Below, one piece after another: positions 45,293 to 56,910 of a stretch of DNA of 64,000 nucleotides (position 1 is the stretch's first letter; every line of letters starts with the position of its first letter). The position numbers were made by a program, and so were the translations under genes. The notes under the pieces are model-generated. The model saw only the letters and a list, made by a program, of their open reading frames with translations. It had not been told where the DNA came from and ran no database searches. Location of the stretch: positions 62,001 to 126,000 of the forward strand of contig CADCXC010000018.1 in NCBI GenBank assembly GCA_902806595.1, given 5' to 3'. The DNA comes from Pyrenopolyporus hunteri (Eukaryota > Ascomycota > Sordariomycetes > Xylariales > Hypoxylaceae).

Positions 45293-47484
45293 ATGGCGCA
45301 TGCACCCGTCGATATCTGGAATGGCAATGGGAATGCCTTGGGGGCTCCCTCCCCCAAAAAGGTTGCATATTTCTACGATTCGGACATTGGTAACTTCGCC
45401 TACGTTTCGGGCCACCCGATGAAGCCGCATCGCATTCGGTTGGCTCACAGCTTGATCATGAATTATGGCGTCTACAAGAAGATGGAGATATATGTAAGCT
45501 TTTCCATTCGTACCCTTCCTCGAGGGAGGTAGCTAACAACATCCAGCGAGCTAAACCCGCGACGCGGCTCGAGATGACCCAATTTCACACGGACGAATAC
45601 ATAGATTTCCTGCAGCGTGTCACTCCCGAGAACATGGATAATTTCCAGCGTGAGCAGGGCAAGTATAACGTCGGAGATGACTGTCCGGTATTCGACGGTC
45701 TATTCGAGTTATGTGGCATAAGTGCTGGCGGCAGTATGGAAGGTGCTGCTCGTCTGAACCGGCAGAAGTGCGATATCGCGGTGAACTGGGCTGGCGGTCT
45801 GCATCACGCAAAAAAGTCTGAAGCTAGCGGTTTCTGCTATGTGAATGGTACGTTGTAATCTCGTGTTGCCTGCTAGACTTAGCCGTCCCCCTTCCTGTCT
45901 AACCTTACTAACGGTGTATCCTCCGCGCAGATATCGTTTTGGGTATCCTCGAGCTCCTTCGATTCAACAAGCGCGTCCTTTACGTCGACATCGACGTGCA
46001 CCACGGAGACGGCGTCGAGGAGGCATTCTACACCACGGACCGAGTCATGACGGTTTCCTTCCACAAGTACGGTGAATACTTCCCAGGTACCGGTGAGCTT
46101 AGAGACATCGGTATCGGCCAGGGTCGCTATTACGCAACCAACTTTCCGTTACGGGACGGCATAGACGATGCCTCGTACAAGTCGATCTTCGAGCCCGTCA
46201 TATCGGCCGTCATGGAGTACTACAACCCCGACGCGGTCGTTCTCCAATGTGGTGGTGATAGCTTGTCGGGCGACCGTCTTGGTTGTTTCAACCTCAGTAT
46301 GGATGGCCATGCCAACTGCGTGAAGTTCGTCAAGAGCTTCAATCGCCCGACTTTAGTCCTAGGTGGAGGCGGCTATACCATGCGCAATGTTGCCCGTACC
46401 TGGGCTTTTGAGACTGGTCTTCTCGTCGATGCCAAGATGGATCGTACTTTGCCCTTTAATGAATACTACGATGTAAGCTTATCCCCCCCGTCTTTCGGTT
46501 GGAAATACCATATACTAACTTTATAATTAGTATTACGGCCCCGACTACTCGCTTGACGTGCGCGCCTCCAACATGGAAAACGCGAATAGCCCGGAGTACT
46601 TGGAGAAGATCAAGAACCAATTGATCGAAAATTTGCGACGCACCGCGCACGCCCCGTCCGTCCAAATGCAGGACGTCCCACGTCACTCAATGGGAGCAAT
46701 GTCCGACGAAGAGGAAGCCGAGCTCGACGATCTCGACGAGGACGAGAATAAAGACGTGCGCATGACCCAGCGTCAATGGGAGCAACGAATAGAACGAGAG
46801 AACGAGTACGAAGAAAGCGATAACGAAGAAATGGACAAGGCGAACGGGGTCCATCGCAACGGCAGCACCCGACGATCGTTCATGGACTATCGTAATTCGG
46901 ACGCTGAAGCCGACAGCGGGGTCATGACACCTGTCAACGGCACCGCCGAGAGCGTTATCAAGTCTAAGGAGACTGATGACGTTGTGATGGAGGATATAGC
47001 GGAAAAGGAGCCAGAGCCTGAATCGGACACTCTCGAACCCTCTAAGCGAGACGAGAAGGAGGCGGAAGAATCCAAGGCCTCCAATACCACGGAACAAGAC
47101 GACGCTCGAAAAGAAGCTCAGGGCGCTGCCAAATCCGATAAGGACGGTAGCGAAAGTGAGAAGACGGCCGCCGCCGAAACAGACGCCGCAGAAGACAAGG
47201 CCGAAGCTCCTAAGCAGACCGACGAAGCAATGGAGGATGCAGATGACAATTCGCCCGCAGAAGAGGCCGAAAAGGCGCCCAGCACCGCACCGGAGGCTAA
47301 GTCTACGTCTGAACCGGAGAAGGTGGACCAAGATGGCGACGTTGATATGGATAATCCCGACGCCGCAACGGACGAGCCGAAGCAGGAAGAGGGAGCCGAC
47401 GTCAAGGCGGAGTCTACAGAAAAGGCCGGTTCAGCGTCGCCTAAAGCGGCGGATACCGCTAACAAAGACGACGCCGAGCCTTAG
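45293..47484 (+). CDS. RPD3: Class I histone deacetylase, Rpd3/RpdA type (4 exons)
   Basis: Exons 45293-45493, 45547-45847, 45931-46472 and 46531-47484 give 665 residues. The catalytic domain (about 15-400) has GGLHHAKK (His153/His154), the zinc ligands Asp189 and His191 in VDIDVHHGDG, the third zinc Asp in CGGDSLSGDRLG (about 277) and the Tyr of GGGGYTMRNVA (about 316), so all class I active-site residues are present. YLEKIKNQLIENLRRTAHAP closes the core as in human HDAC1. A tail of about 265 residues, rich in Glu, Asp, Lys and Ala, follows; filamentous-fungal RpdA proteins are known for such essential C-terminal extensions absent in yeast. It is expected to work in Sin3-type nuclear co-repressor complexes. 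A TTG upstream at 45239 in the same frame is not used as start. Confidence 0.95.
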
Positions 47485-49417
47485 AAGCCTCAGGAATGTA
47501 TAGCGATACCCACGGCCGTTCCTTTGGAAGGCCAATCTGTATTTTCAGAGGCGGTGTACAGGAGACAGGGAAGAATACGGATGGTGTTCAGCGGAGTTTC
47601 TCTATTAAATATGTAGTGTAAACTAGCCGAGCGAATGGCGTTTAGGTTTCCGGCAGCTTCGGCGAGTGGTGGAAGGATATCCCGCATCGTTAATGAACAC
47701 GCCCTCTTCGAGTGCCTAGGTAGTTTTGTTTTGCTCTTCTGCTTTTCATACAGCATTCTTGTACGTAGCAGAATCGCTGGTACTTTCGTGCTTTGGAATA
47801 CCATTGTTATTCAGATGTGAAATTCAAGGGAATGCCAACAATAAAGCAACATCATTCCTCTCGATATGATTCTATACCAAGATTTATGCCCAATACCGTA
47901 TGCGCTTGAGGATAATAGAATAAACGAGCCTTCAATTATGATTCTGCCGTACCTTGTGTAGTCGTACCTTGATAACCTCCATCAATGCGACTGGCAACTA
48001 GGAAGCTACTAACGGAAAGACGACTCGTATATGTATGAGTCGAGTATTTAATCGTAAACGAATATCTGGGGCGACTCTTTGAATCTTGTGGTTTTGGTTC
48101 CCGTGTACTATTCTATTCCTTCGTCATCGCCCACCGTGTATAATTGTGGTCGAGGAATATGTCGGAGGGAAGCGACTTACGTCGTCAGTCGCACGAACAT
48201 TAGAACCTGTTCCTCTGCTCGGATCACCTTCAAACGCAGTGCCCTTCCGGGATAGCCACAGCTGGAAAACGTCACTCTAAAGGGCCTCCCCCCTTGTGAG
48301 GGGAAAAGTGGGCGGGCGAAGAGGGAAACAAGAGGGAGTATTTGCTATTTCCCGAAGATGAAAGAAACTCACGAGTTTCAAGTATTCGTGATATTAAGCT
48401 GATAAGGCACGAATTCGGGGATATCAGAATAACTGTATATTTTTTAGTGATCTTTATCATCTTCCTTCCTACCAGTGGAGCAAAATGTATTTTGGAGATA
48501 TATAACCATAATTCCAACTGGATTCAAGCAGTTAGAACGCGCCGTTACACCACCACGATCGTGGCCCTATTTTGTAACTGGTAGTATCATCTCGTTAAAC
48601 CCAGATTTCGCCGCTGATTCGTTGAGTGATGTTGATGTTTAACTCAGGAAGATTCGAAAGTATATTAGGCTTTTTCAATCCCGAAATTCCTAATAAAATA
48701 CACGGTAATGCTACAAAACTATATGAAATTAAATTTCCAGATACGCCTTTCAAGGGCTGATAACAACATAGAAATTGAAGAATTTCGTGTCTTAACGTAG
48801 CCGTATGATGTCCCGGTGTATCTAGCTGAGGACGAGCTATCCCTGCCCCTGCATTTCTAATTGCCTTTTACGGTAAGTAGTTCCCTGGAAATCCATGTCG
48901 CAATCTTGTGGCTGGTGAGGCTCCTTGCGTTAGTGAAACTTGGCGTCCTGCAAGGCTGAGAAAGAGGGCTGACGGTTGGGAGTAGATCATTATTACCAGG
49001 TACTTAAGTCACGTGCTCTTCCCGCCACCATCCATTGCGCAGTACCAGGTACCTGAGAACCCAGGTACTTAGGTAGGTAGGAAACTGGCCCGAGCTCCCT
49101 TATCGGTCTTTGTAGTCAACCGATAAGCTCGAGCCGATTAGGTAATTGCCTTACGCAGGCAGACCTGGGCTTCGTCAACGGGTTGCGGCTGCAATTTGAT
49201 GTGAGCTTCATTTCATCATTCTAAAGCTCGCCTCTTCGAACAGCTGCCACCTTACCCAACCTAATCTACTCAACAACACTGCGCGCCGTTACCTTCTTTC
49301 CTCGTCCTTCCTCTTCGCTACTCCAGTCTCCGTTTCACAGCGACTTTTTTACTACGCGCAATCCTATTTACTCTCTTACAGTGATTAAATATTCGATAGC
49401 GCCGACGCAGTATCAAG
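47485..49417. other. Intergenic between RPD3 and RPN11
   Basis: About 1.9 kb containing the deacetylase 3' UTR and the Rpn11 promoter. TACCTAGGTA-type motifs cluster near 49000-49080. The 49300-49400 stretch is pyrimidine-rich, as expected close to a start site. No gene is recognised. Confidence 0.55.
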
Positions 49418-50562
49418 ATGGACAGGTTAAATCGAATGCTTGCCGGTGCCAGCGGCATGGGGCTCGGCGCCGCTCCGGGATCGGTGAGGACTGAAGCCCT
49501 GTTCTCGATACTATTCGTATCCAAGCCGCCCTATACATCTGCTAACAGAAGTGCTTGGATAGGACAACCAAAATTTAATTGATAACTCCGAGACAGTTTA
49601 CATCTCCTCCCTCGCCTTACTGAAGATGCTGCGGCACGGACGAGCGGGCGTTCCTATGGAAGTCATGGGGCTTATGCTAGGAGAGTTCGTCGACGACTTC
49701 ACAGTACGCGTCGTGGACGTCTTCGCCATGCCGCAAAGCGGTACCGGGGTCAGTGTCGAGGCCGTAGACCCGGTATTTCAACAGAAGATGATGGACATGT
49801 TGACACAAACGGGACGGTATGGTACACGCCGTGCCTCGCCTCTCATACCTTTGCTGACCGTTGTTGCGTAGACCCGAGTCAGTCGTCGGATGGTACCACT
49901 CGCATCCCGGATTCGGATGTTGGCTGTCCTCTGTCGATATAAACACTCAACAGAGCTTCGAACAGCTAACCCCACGAGCCGTCGCCGTCGTCGTCGACCC
50001 CATACAATCCGTGAAGGGAAAGGTTGTCATCGATGCATTCCGGCTCATCAACCCCCAGTCCCTCATGCTGGGCCAGGAGCCCAGACAGAGCACATCCAAC
50101 CTCGGTCACCTCAACAAGCCTTCTATCCAAGCACTTATCCACGGCCTTAACCGACACTACTATTCTATCGGCATCAACTACCGCAAGACTGCTCTAGAAG
50201 AGAACATGCTTATGAACCTCCACAAGCACGTATGGACGGAGGCGCTGCAGATGGAAGACTTTAGGCACGAGGGCGAGCAGAATAAGGAGCGTTTCAAGAC
50301 GCTGGTCACGTTGGCCGAGGGCTACGAGAAGAGGGTCAAGGAAGAGACGGAATTAACCAAGGAGCAGCTGAAGACGCGTTACGTCGGCAAGCTCGATCCC
50401 AAGAAGCATCTGGAGGACGTCGGTCAGCAGCTCATCGAAGACAACATTGTGTCCGTGTCGAGGCAAATGATCGACAAAGAAGCGACGATGCCCAAAAAGG
50501 ACGCTGTAGCTAACGGCAAAGCGAACGGGGACCGCATGGATATCGAAGACGATGATTTGTGA
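49418..50562 (+). CDS. RPN11: 26S proteasome deubiquitinase Rpn11 (3 exons)
   Basis: Exons 49418-49483, 49563-49816 and 49872-50562 give 336 residues. Rpn11 is the JAMM metalloprotease of the proteasome lid that removes ubiquitin chains from substrates during degradation. The MPN+ domain shows Glu55 in MEVMGLMLGEF and the zinc motif GWYHSHPGFGCWLSSVD with His116, His118 and Asp129. INTQQSFEQLTPRAVAVVVD and DPIQSVKGKVVIDAFRLI follow as in all orthologues. The C-terminal half (NLGHLNKPSIQALIHGLNRH, then ENMLMNLHKHVW) is the helical lid-assembly part. The tail from about 310 (KKDAVANGKANGDRMDIEDD) is longer and more acidic than in yeast. Intron 1 (79 nt) has a GCTAAC branch site. Confidence 0.96.
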
Positions 50563-51159
50563 AGTCGCACGCTCAAAACCGGTTTAATCATATCTGAGGC
50601 CCCGATCCTCAGCGGTGTATCATAGGCATTGGAAGGGTAGCGCACCTAGTCCAGGAAGCTCGGCAACGGACGACTGCTTCAACGGCCCGGGTTCGCATAG
50701 ATGCCAACAAGACATCACGAAGAGGCATATTTCCGCGCATGATAATACGATTGCAGTTTTTCCTACGTGGAAAGCTCTAGCTTGTGTCTGACCTCATCGC
50801 TTGTTGACCCTTTGTCCTCTGGGATTCTTGTCATTCATCACAAGAGCTTTGTCCTCATCGAGGGCATTGATCTACAACAGTAACAAGACAATAGCTTTGA
50901 TAGGACGCTGAACCGCCTTTTGGGATCGCATCCTTTCTATACGAACTAGCAGTTTTTTGTCTATAGAAGCCGAGTAAACAGACAATTGCGTTGTATGGCA
51001 AGTCAAAGACGTTATCCAAAACTTATAAATCCCCCTATGCCGTATTTCATATTCGATGTTGATGATCGGCTCGTCGCTAAAGAAGAGCTATAGCAGAGAG
51101 AATAGGCAGGTAAACTGACTTTGATAGACGGTAAGTACCTACCTACGACAACAGCAACC
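50563..51159. other. Intergenic, no gene seen
   Basis: 597 bp between two codirectional genes. Just before the next start codon is GTAAGTACCTACCTACG. No other feature is recognised. Confidence 0.55.
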
Positions 51160-52893
51160 ATGTCTTCTGATGAGAAGGGCTGGTCAATGGGCTTCTTGAA
51201 GTGCTGCTTTCCGCAGAGAACCATTACACCCAATAATCAAACCTCCTCTAACCCCAGCGCTCGCTACAATGCGAAGGTAAGAGAAAACTTAAACTTACCA
51301 CAATACCCCCTGAAACTCCCGGCCAGAGTAGAATATGACCGAAGCGGCCTCGTCACCATCCAGCCCCAGGCTGCCCCTAAATCCCCTCTAGACGTGCCTC
51401 CCCAGTTCCCTAAAGACCCAGCCCAGCTCCCCACCCCTCCTCCGCCCTCCCCGCCCCGCAAGCGCGTGCGCTTCCCCTTCGCCGTCAACCTCGGCGCGGA
51501 CCCGCGGCCGAGCTGGAACACGGCGCCCCTGAGCCCGGAACAGCTCGCGCGGCTCTTCGACGCCGTCGCCGAGACCCTCGAGCACGTGCCGTACGCCATC
51601 TGCGGGCTCGCCGCGCTCGTCGACCACGGCTGCGCCGCCCGCCGCGTCAGCCGCATCAGCATCCTGTGCCCCGCGTACGCCAAGGACAACGTCAAGGCCT
51701 GGCTCGCGGCTAGGGGCTACGACACGTACGCCGACTCCGCCGGGATCCCGATCCCCGCCAGCGGCAGCAATAAGGAGGAGCAGATCGTCTGCCGCGTCCG
51801 CATCAAGTACCTCGCCGACGGGTTCGAGAACCTCGAGCGCAGGCGCGCCAACATGTGCGACAGCGCCGCCGGCGCCTGGATCCTCGGGCTCGCGAGCCAG
51901 CTCGACCACGCCGCGGCCGGGTTCGTCGACCACCACCGGCGCTTCGTCAGGGACCGCGACGAGGGCAGGGGGGACGCGGCCAGGAAGAGCGAGCAGGCGC
52001 TGAGGGTCATCGCCGACGACGTCTTCTGGCTCCTGACCAAGGCCGCGCAGACCCGGCACAGGCTCGAGCCGAGGCTCCTGCCGACGCTGCTGGCCGCCGA
52101 GTTCTGGGACGCGTTCACGAAGAGGTACGATAACGCGCGCGCGGAGATGGCGGCCGCGGGCATCGACGTCGCGGCTGTGCTGGCGAGGCGCAACGCCGAG
52201 GAGGAGCTGCGCGAGCATAACGCCATACTGAGAGAGTTCGGCGCGCCGAGCATGACGGGCGTGGGCTCTACGGTGGAGGGTGGTGTGATTACGCGCCAGC
52301 CGGGCATGTTTGAGGGCATGCGCACGCTGGCGAATAGCAAGAGCATGTACACCCTTAAGCCCGGCGAGTCGTCGCCGACGTTGAGCAATAGAGCGGAGAG
52401 TAATGCCTCGGGGTCTCGGCCCGGGACTAGCAAGGAGGAACGGGATGAGCAGCCGCAGCCACAGAAACCTGCTAAGGAGAAGGGCGCGGGGGAGGAGAAG
52501 GGAAAGGGGGAAGACAAGGGTAAGGGGAAAGAGAAGAGTACGGGTAAGGAGAAGGAAAAAGATAAGGGTGAGGGCAAGGATAAGGGAAAGGAGAAGGCGA
52601 AGGAGAACAACAAGGACAAAGGCAAAGAGAAGGGCAAAGACAGAGACAACGGCACCACCTTCTCGGCCTTCCTGCCCCGCAAATCCCAGAGCGTGCGCGA
52701 CACCCGGCCCCGCGCGCTCGTCGGCGGCAAGGAGATCAGACGCGTCGGCCTATCGCGCAGCAGGAGCTTGCGCGAGCTACCCCGCGACCCGTCATCGCTG
52801 GAGCCTACGCCTACGCCGCCCGCGCGGATGTCCGCTGAGGGCCCTAGGCCGTCTGGGCTGCCTAAGGCGTCTTCTTCGTACTGGGAGAGTTAG
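51160..52893 (+). CDS. Unknown fungal protein with Lys/Gly/Glu-rich repeat tract
   Basis: A single exon from the ATG at 51160 encodes 577 residues (an upstream in-frame TTG at 51121 is ignored). The N-terminus SSDEKGWSMGFLKCCFPQR has a Cys pair that could be lipidated. After a Pro-rich linker, residues about 115-400 form a GC-rich globular region with HVPYAICGLAALVDHG, RRVSRISILCPAYAKDNV and AWLAARGYDTYADS, an alpha/beta pattern reminiscent of nucleotidyltransferase-like fungal proteins; no catalytic D-x-D is certain. Residues about 434-497 are a repeat-like KGKEK/KDKGKEK tract, then a basic tail with VGLSRSRSLRELPRD. I do not recognise a named family. The sharp rise in GC in the globular part is shared with other ORFs here (UVRAG, malic enzyme 3' end), so transfer is not implied. 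Confidence 0.65.
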   Translation: MSSDEKGWSMGFLKCCFPQRTITPNNQTSSNPSARYNAKVRENLNLPQYPLKLPARVEYDRSGLVTIQPQAAPKSPLDVPPQFPKDPAQLPTPPPPSPPRKRVRFPFAVNLGADPRPSWNTAPLSPEQLARLFDAVAETLEHVPYAICGLAALVDHGCAARRVSRISILCPAYAKDNVKAWLAARGYDTYADSAGIPIPASGSNKEEQIVCRVRIKYLADGFENLERRRANMCDSAAGAWILGLASQLDHAAAGFVDHHRRFVRDRDEGRGDAARKSEQALRVIADDVFWLLTKAAQTRHRLEPRLLPTLLAAEFWDAFTKRYDNARAEMAAAGIDVAAVLARRNAEEELREHNAILREFGAPSMTGVGSTVEGGVITRQPGMFEGMRTLANSKSMYTLKPGESSPTLSNRAESNASGSRPGTSKEERDEQPQPQKPAKEKGAGEEKGKGEDKGKGKEKSTGKEKEKDKGEGKDKGKEKAKENNKDKGKEKGKDRDNGTTFSAFLPRKSQSVRDTRPRALVGGKEIRRVGLSRSRSLRELPRDPSSLEPTPTPPARMSAEGPRPSGLPKASSSYWES

Positions 52894-55088
52894 GCTCTTT
52901 AATTCCCATGTGGATTGTATGAGTTCACCCGAAAGTGGGGAGGGGGTGGGTTGATCTGATTTGTGATTGCTTGGCTATCTATCTGTATGAGGTAAGTCTG
53001 GGATGGAGTCGGGTGTATACATACCTATATATACATAGTATATACAGGAGGTAGGGAGGTAGGGAGGTAGGTCTGGGTTGGATACCTATTGAACCCACAT
53101 ACGTATAACGCATATACCTACAAGTTATCTACCTCGTATAGCTAGTGTATATCCTGAATAAATAGATCAACCTCATGAGAGGAGTTATTCATACGTACCT
53201 ATCTACCAGGCTGTTCAGGTATTTGGGTAGGGAGGAAAGGGGTTCGACCCTCCTGCGCAGGTAGGTATCCAGTGACATAACAATTACAGCATTATAAATA
53301 TTAAAAGCCTTAGTGCCTCTGCCACTTTTCTTTACTTCTCTTCTACTTTTCTTTCTGTTTATAGTTATTAAGTATATCGCCGATACGGGACATCGGCGTG
53401 GCGGGCATCGTCGTATAACCTATTCCATTAGCCGGAATTCTAAGATCAACTGTCCGGGTCGAAAGATAGCATGAAAAATTAAAGATTCGAGCGGCCGAAG
53501 TTAACTCGTCCGAGGATCGGAATTCGTATTACTTAGGCTTGTGTTGGCATATTGGAAGCGCTAGTACCGTAGCCTCGGTCGAGACATCTCTCTATTTTAT
53601 CCCTTGTTAATCTTATGCGTAACAGACTTTTTGGTTTAATATATACCAAACTTCGCGCCGGGGATCACATAGCTATCTATAGAAATAGCTACTGAGTAAA
53701 TAAGGTAGGTATCGAACCCGCAACCTGGTTAACGTTGCAGATCGATATATGTAACAATGACACAATCGGCCCGCTAAGAAGGTATGAATTTCAAAAGTTT
53801 GGGATCCGCTTACCTCCGTAGGTAGATATTTTGGGTATGATATTCTTGTGAGTAGATATACGAACGGGTATGGCGTGTGCTTATTTTCGGACCCTATTGG
53901 GGATTATTATCGGCTCCGCTGGACTCAACCTTATCTTCCGTAGGACATGGTCGCGTGGAGTCGCCTATCGTGCTAAACGGCCTCGGGCGCGCTCTAGGAT
54001 GTTATCGTGAATCGACGGCTTCCGTTACTACCTATATATGGAGCTACTAGCGAACTCTCAGCCCCGGAAATATTATTTTGCTCCGGCATAGCCCGTGAAA
54101 TAACGCCTATATATCATGTTGGGGCACCGGGGCCGATATGCCATACTCAGTGGTCTATATGTGATAATTACCAATATGCCGTGAGTTTAATCGGAGCTCC
54201 GGCTGCGGATAACGGCGCGTTGTTTGCGCGTAGGTAGATTACCCGGCTATCTACGTAGCGATTTGGCCCTTTACTAGGAAGCCGTCCTTAGCATGCTTTG
54301 AACGATAGACATATTTTCTGCGGAATCGGAGGGAGAAAAAGAAAAAAAAGGATAACACTAGTGTGTGAATATGGTTTATGCTCATTAACGGGGAATTGGA
54401 GGCAGAAGGACGGAATAGCCGCGTTGGCGACCTGCTAACCGACCCGACAGGACGGATAGACCCATCCCTACCCCTGCCCCTTTTCCCGAAGGGGCTTGCG
54501 TATTTACCTCATATTACCTCACGCCGTCTCACTATACCTGGATTGCCACTTCGGGATTAAGTACTTGAGTCGGGTACTTGCTTCGTCGGAGTGGGCTCGT
54601 ATAAGACCCTATCTCATGCAGAGTTCTACGACAAGCCTCTGTTTTGCTGTGTACTAGTGGGAACGACGCACGCAAACATTTATCGCGGCGGCTTGGCATA
54701 TGTTATCGTCTGATGGTTTTGGAGCCTTCGGCTGTGTAAAATTGGGTAGCTCTCTGATTTCTCCTATATCGCAGCGGCATCCGTGCAGAGGACGTCGCAC
54801 CATCTTGCTAATGCGTTGATAATTTTATAACACCGCCCCGATATGGGTCTGGGCGTGTTAATTCTTCCTAGCTCTGGAAAATGAATACTACTTACGGATC
54901 CGTAGATTCTCGGCCTTCTTGATATGGTGATAGAGTATCTGCTTGGGTATGGAATCCAAGCACGATATCTTTCAAATATGTATTCCGCCCCCCCGCGATG
55001 TTGTCGGCGTTCCGTCCCTAGAGTCGCATCCTCCTACCACGATGCGTGCCGTGGGACCAGTCGATGATAATCGCAGAGAAGTTTTACC
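52894..55088. other. Gene-poor intergenic, possible tRNA-like relic
   Basis: About 2.2 kb. Short GGTAGGTA and GGAGGTAGG repeats lie near 53040-53075. On the minus strand, 53700-53785 has a decayed tRNA-like look (see findings). No gene-sized frame with recognisable content. Confidence 0.5.
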
Positions 55089-56910
55089 ATGGAGTTCCCT
55101 CACGAAGAGAAGTCGATATATTATCGACATCGGGCCACATTTACTCGCGATCGGAAAGGTACCCTACTATATTGTACTGGCCCGGAAGCGAATAGAGTCC
55201 GCGAACACTGGTACTCCATTAACGTCTACCTCCGGGCACGGAATAGTGCGGTCGACGTGGAAGATGCGCCTTATTATGGAGCTGAACTCGACGGGGATCT
55301 GCGAGGTTTACGACTATACGAGTCGCTTCATGCTTCGAATGAGTCTTCCATAGGAATTATCGTCGACGACCTAGCCGGCCTCACGAGTGCTGGTAGGGAA
55401 CTCGATGCGTTCTTCGTTCACCTAATCCTAGGTCAAGCCGACCCCGCTATCAGCTATCAACCTGCCAGCAACTCCAACCCCCGGGAAATTTGTTGTGAGA
55501 CGGTTACGGAAAACATAGCGTCTCTGTTTGACACGTACCTTCGGTATCAGGGCCAGAATGATCTATGGTTAGACTCTGGGCGAGCCTACTTTACGGAACG
55601 CGTCCGCCATTTCTCATCCCAGGGGCGGAAGATCGAGTTTTGCTTGCCCGCCTTCCCCTGCAAGTCATCCAACACGGATAAGGTCACGGGTAAAGATCCT
55701 GATCGAGGTGAGCAGCTAGCCCTGGAACATCTACATGGCTTCATCGAAGCTGTCGAGAAGATCTATGCCGCTGGCGCAAAACTCTGGATCATAAGTGACG
55801 GGCATGTTTTTAGCGATTGTAGTAAGTCCCCTTACGCCCTTCGGTGGTTGGATGTTTCTAATCATGTAGTTGGTGTTGATGATCAGGATGTGGACTCGTA
55901 CGGTGAGAAGTTGGTCGAAATGAACCGAGCTATTGGTACTCGAAGAGGTAATATGGATCGAGTGGGTTTCAAATCCCTTATTGACCTCTTCGAGTTGGAG
56001 GCGTATAATAGCCTAGACAAACTAGCGAATTTCACGGAAGCCGGTATTCCACCTGTCGGCAATTATTTGCAGACGCGGGTAACAGTCGAAGCAGAGCTCT
56101 GCCGGCGTATCTTAATGGCCGGGTTCCAGTCCCAGAGGACGGTATTAAGGGCTCGAATAGATTCCCAGGAAACCGCGGCCTTGGCATTATATCGCGGGTT
56201 CGCGCGGTTCATGCTTGAGGATCTGGAGCACAATCCGTACACCCAAGCCATAAGTCGCTCGAAGCAGAAGAAGCTCTCGGCCAAAATAGCATTTGAGATG
56301 ATTATGGTAAGGACGATCTTCTGGCTTGATCCTTCAACTTAGATATGCGAGGAATTGAAGGATTCGCTAACATAATCGACTTAGAGGAATCAAGCGTATT
56401 CCAACCTGGTGGAAATGCTTTTCCCTAACCATATTCGGCTGTCTATTCACGCGTAGGTTACCTAAGTCTAGGGTGAAGGAACGAAGCTGACAATTCGCGT
56501 TCTCTAGACACAGCAATTCGGGGCCTAAGTTTGGAATTCGGCTTTTCGACACAGCATTCGTCCGAGCTGTGGAATCGCTCTTGCCAAGCGGGGGTCTTAC
56601 GAACTCTGTCGACTTGCTGCATATTCCAACCCCGTGGCATAATTCTGTGGTGGAGATAGCGGGTAGTAAAGTCCTTTACTTGACTAAGGCTAAGGCGGTG
56701 CGGGAAGCCATCGCCGCCGGCGGAATGCTGGTGGAATCGAAGACACAAAGCGAGACAGCCGACTTCGGCTGTGTAGCGTACTTCTCTCTGCGTAGAAACA
56801 GCGTTGGAGCCGACGATACCAAAGCGGAGGAGCCAAAGCAGCGAATGGCGCTCAAGGAGACCCAGGAGACCCAGAATATCACCATGTCAAAAGCGGTTAC
56901 CACATCGTAA
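55089..56910 (+). CDS. DIT1/PvcA-family isocyanide synthase (4-5 exons)
   Basis: Preferred exons 55089-55821, 55870-56306, 56385-56452 and 56508-56910 give 546 residues. The 48-nt intron 55822-55869 (GTAAGT, TCTAATC branch, TAG) is a multiple of three and stays open, so an unspliced reading would hide it; removing it restores SDGHVFSDC followed directly by IGVDDQDVD, as the family requires. LPAFPCKSSN (186-195) and IISDGHVFSD (234-243) are the hallmark motifs of isocyanide synthases, which turn the amino group of Tyr or Trp into isonitrile using ribulose-5-phosphate; yeast Dit1 is the dityrosine-pathway relative. NHIRLSIHAHSNSGPKFGIR and LLHIPTPWHNSVVEI are also typical. No TauD-type dioxygenase, NRPS or P450 partner is visible within the window. 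A donor at 56907 could add a fifth exon (56961-57171). Confidence 0.85.

Noticed and set aside
53225..53265. T-arm-like GGGGTTCGACCCTCC
   Set aside because: A five-pair stem is possible, but no anticodon arm, D arm or acceptor pairing can be placed around it.
54943..55353. Possible earlier start for the isocyanide synthase
   Set aside because: This frame overlaps the gene start in a different phase and shows no family similarity; no good splice links it to the synthase frame.
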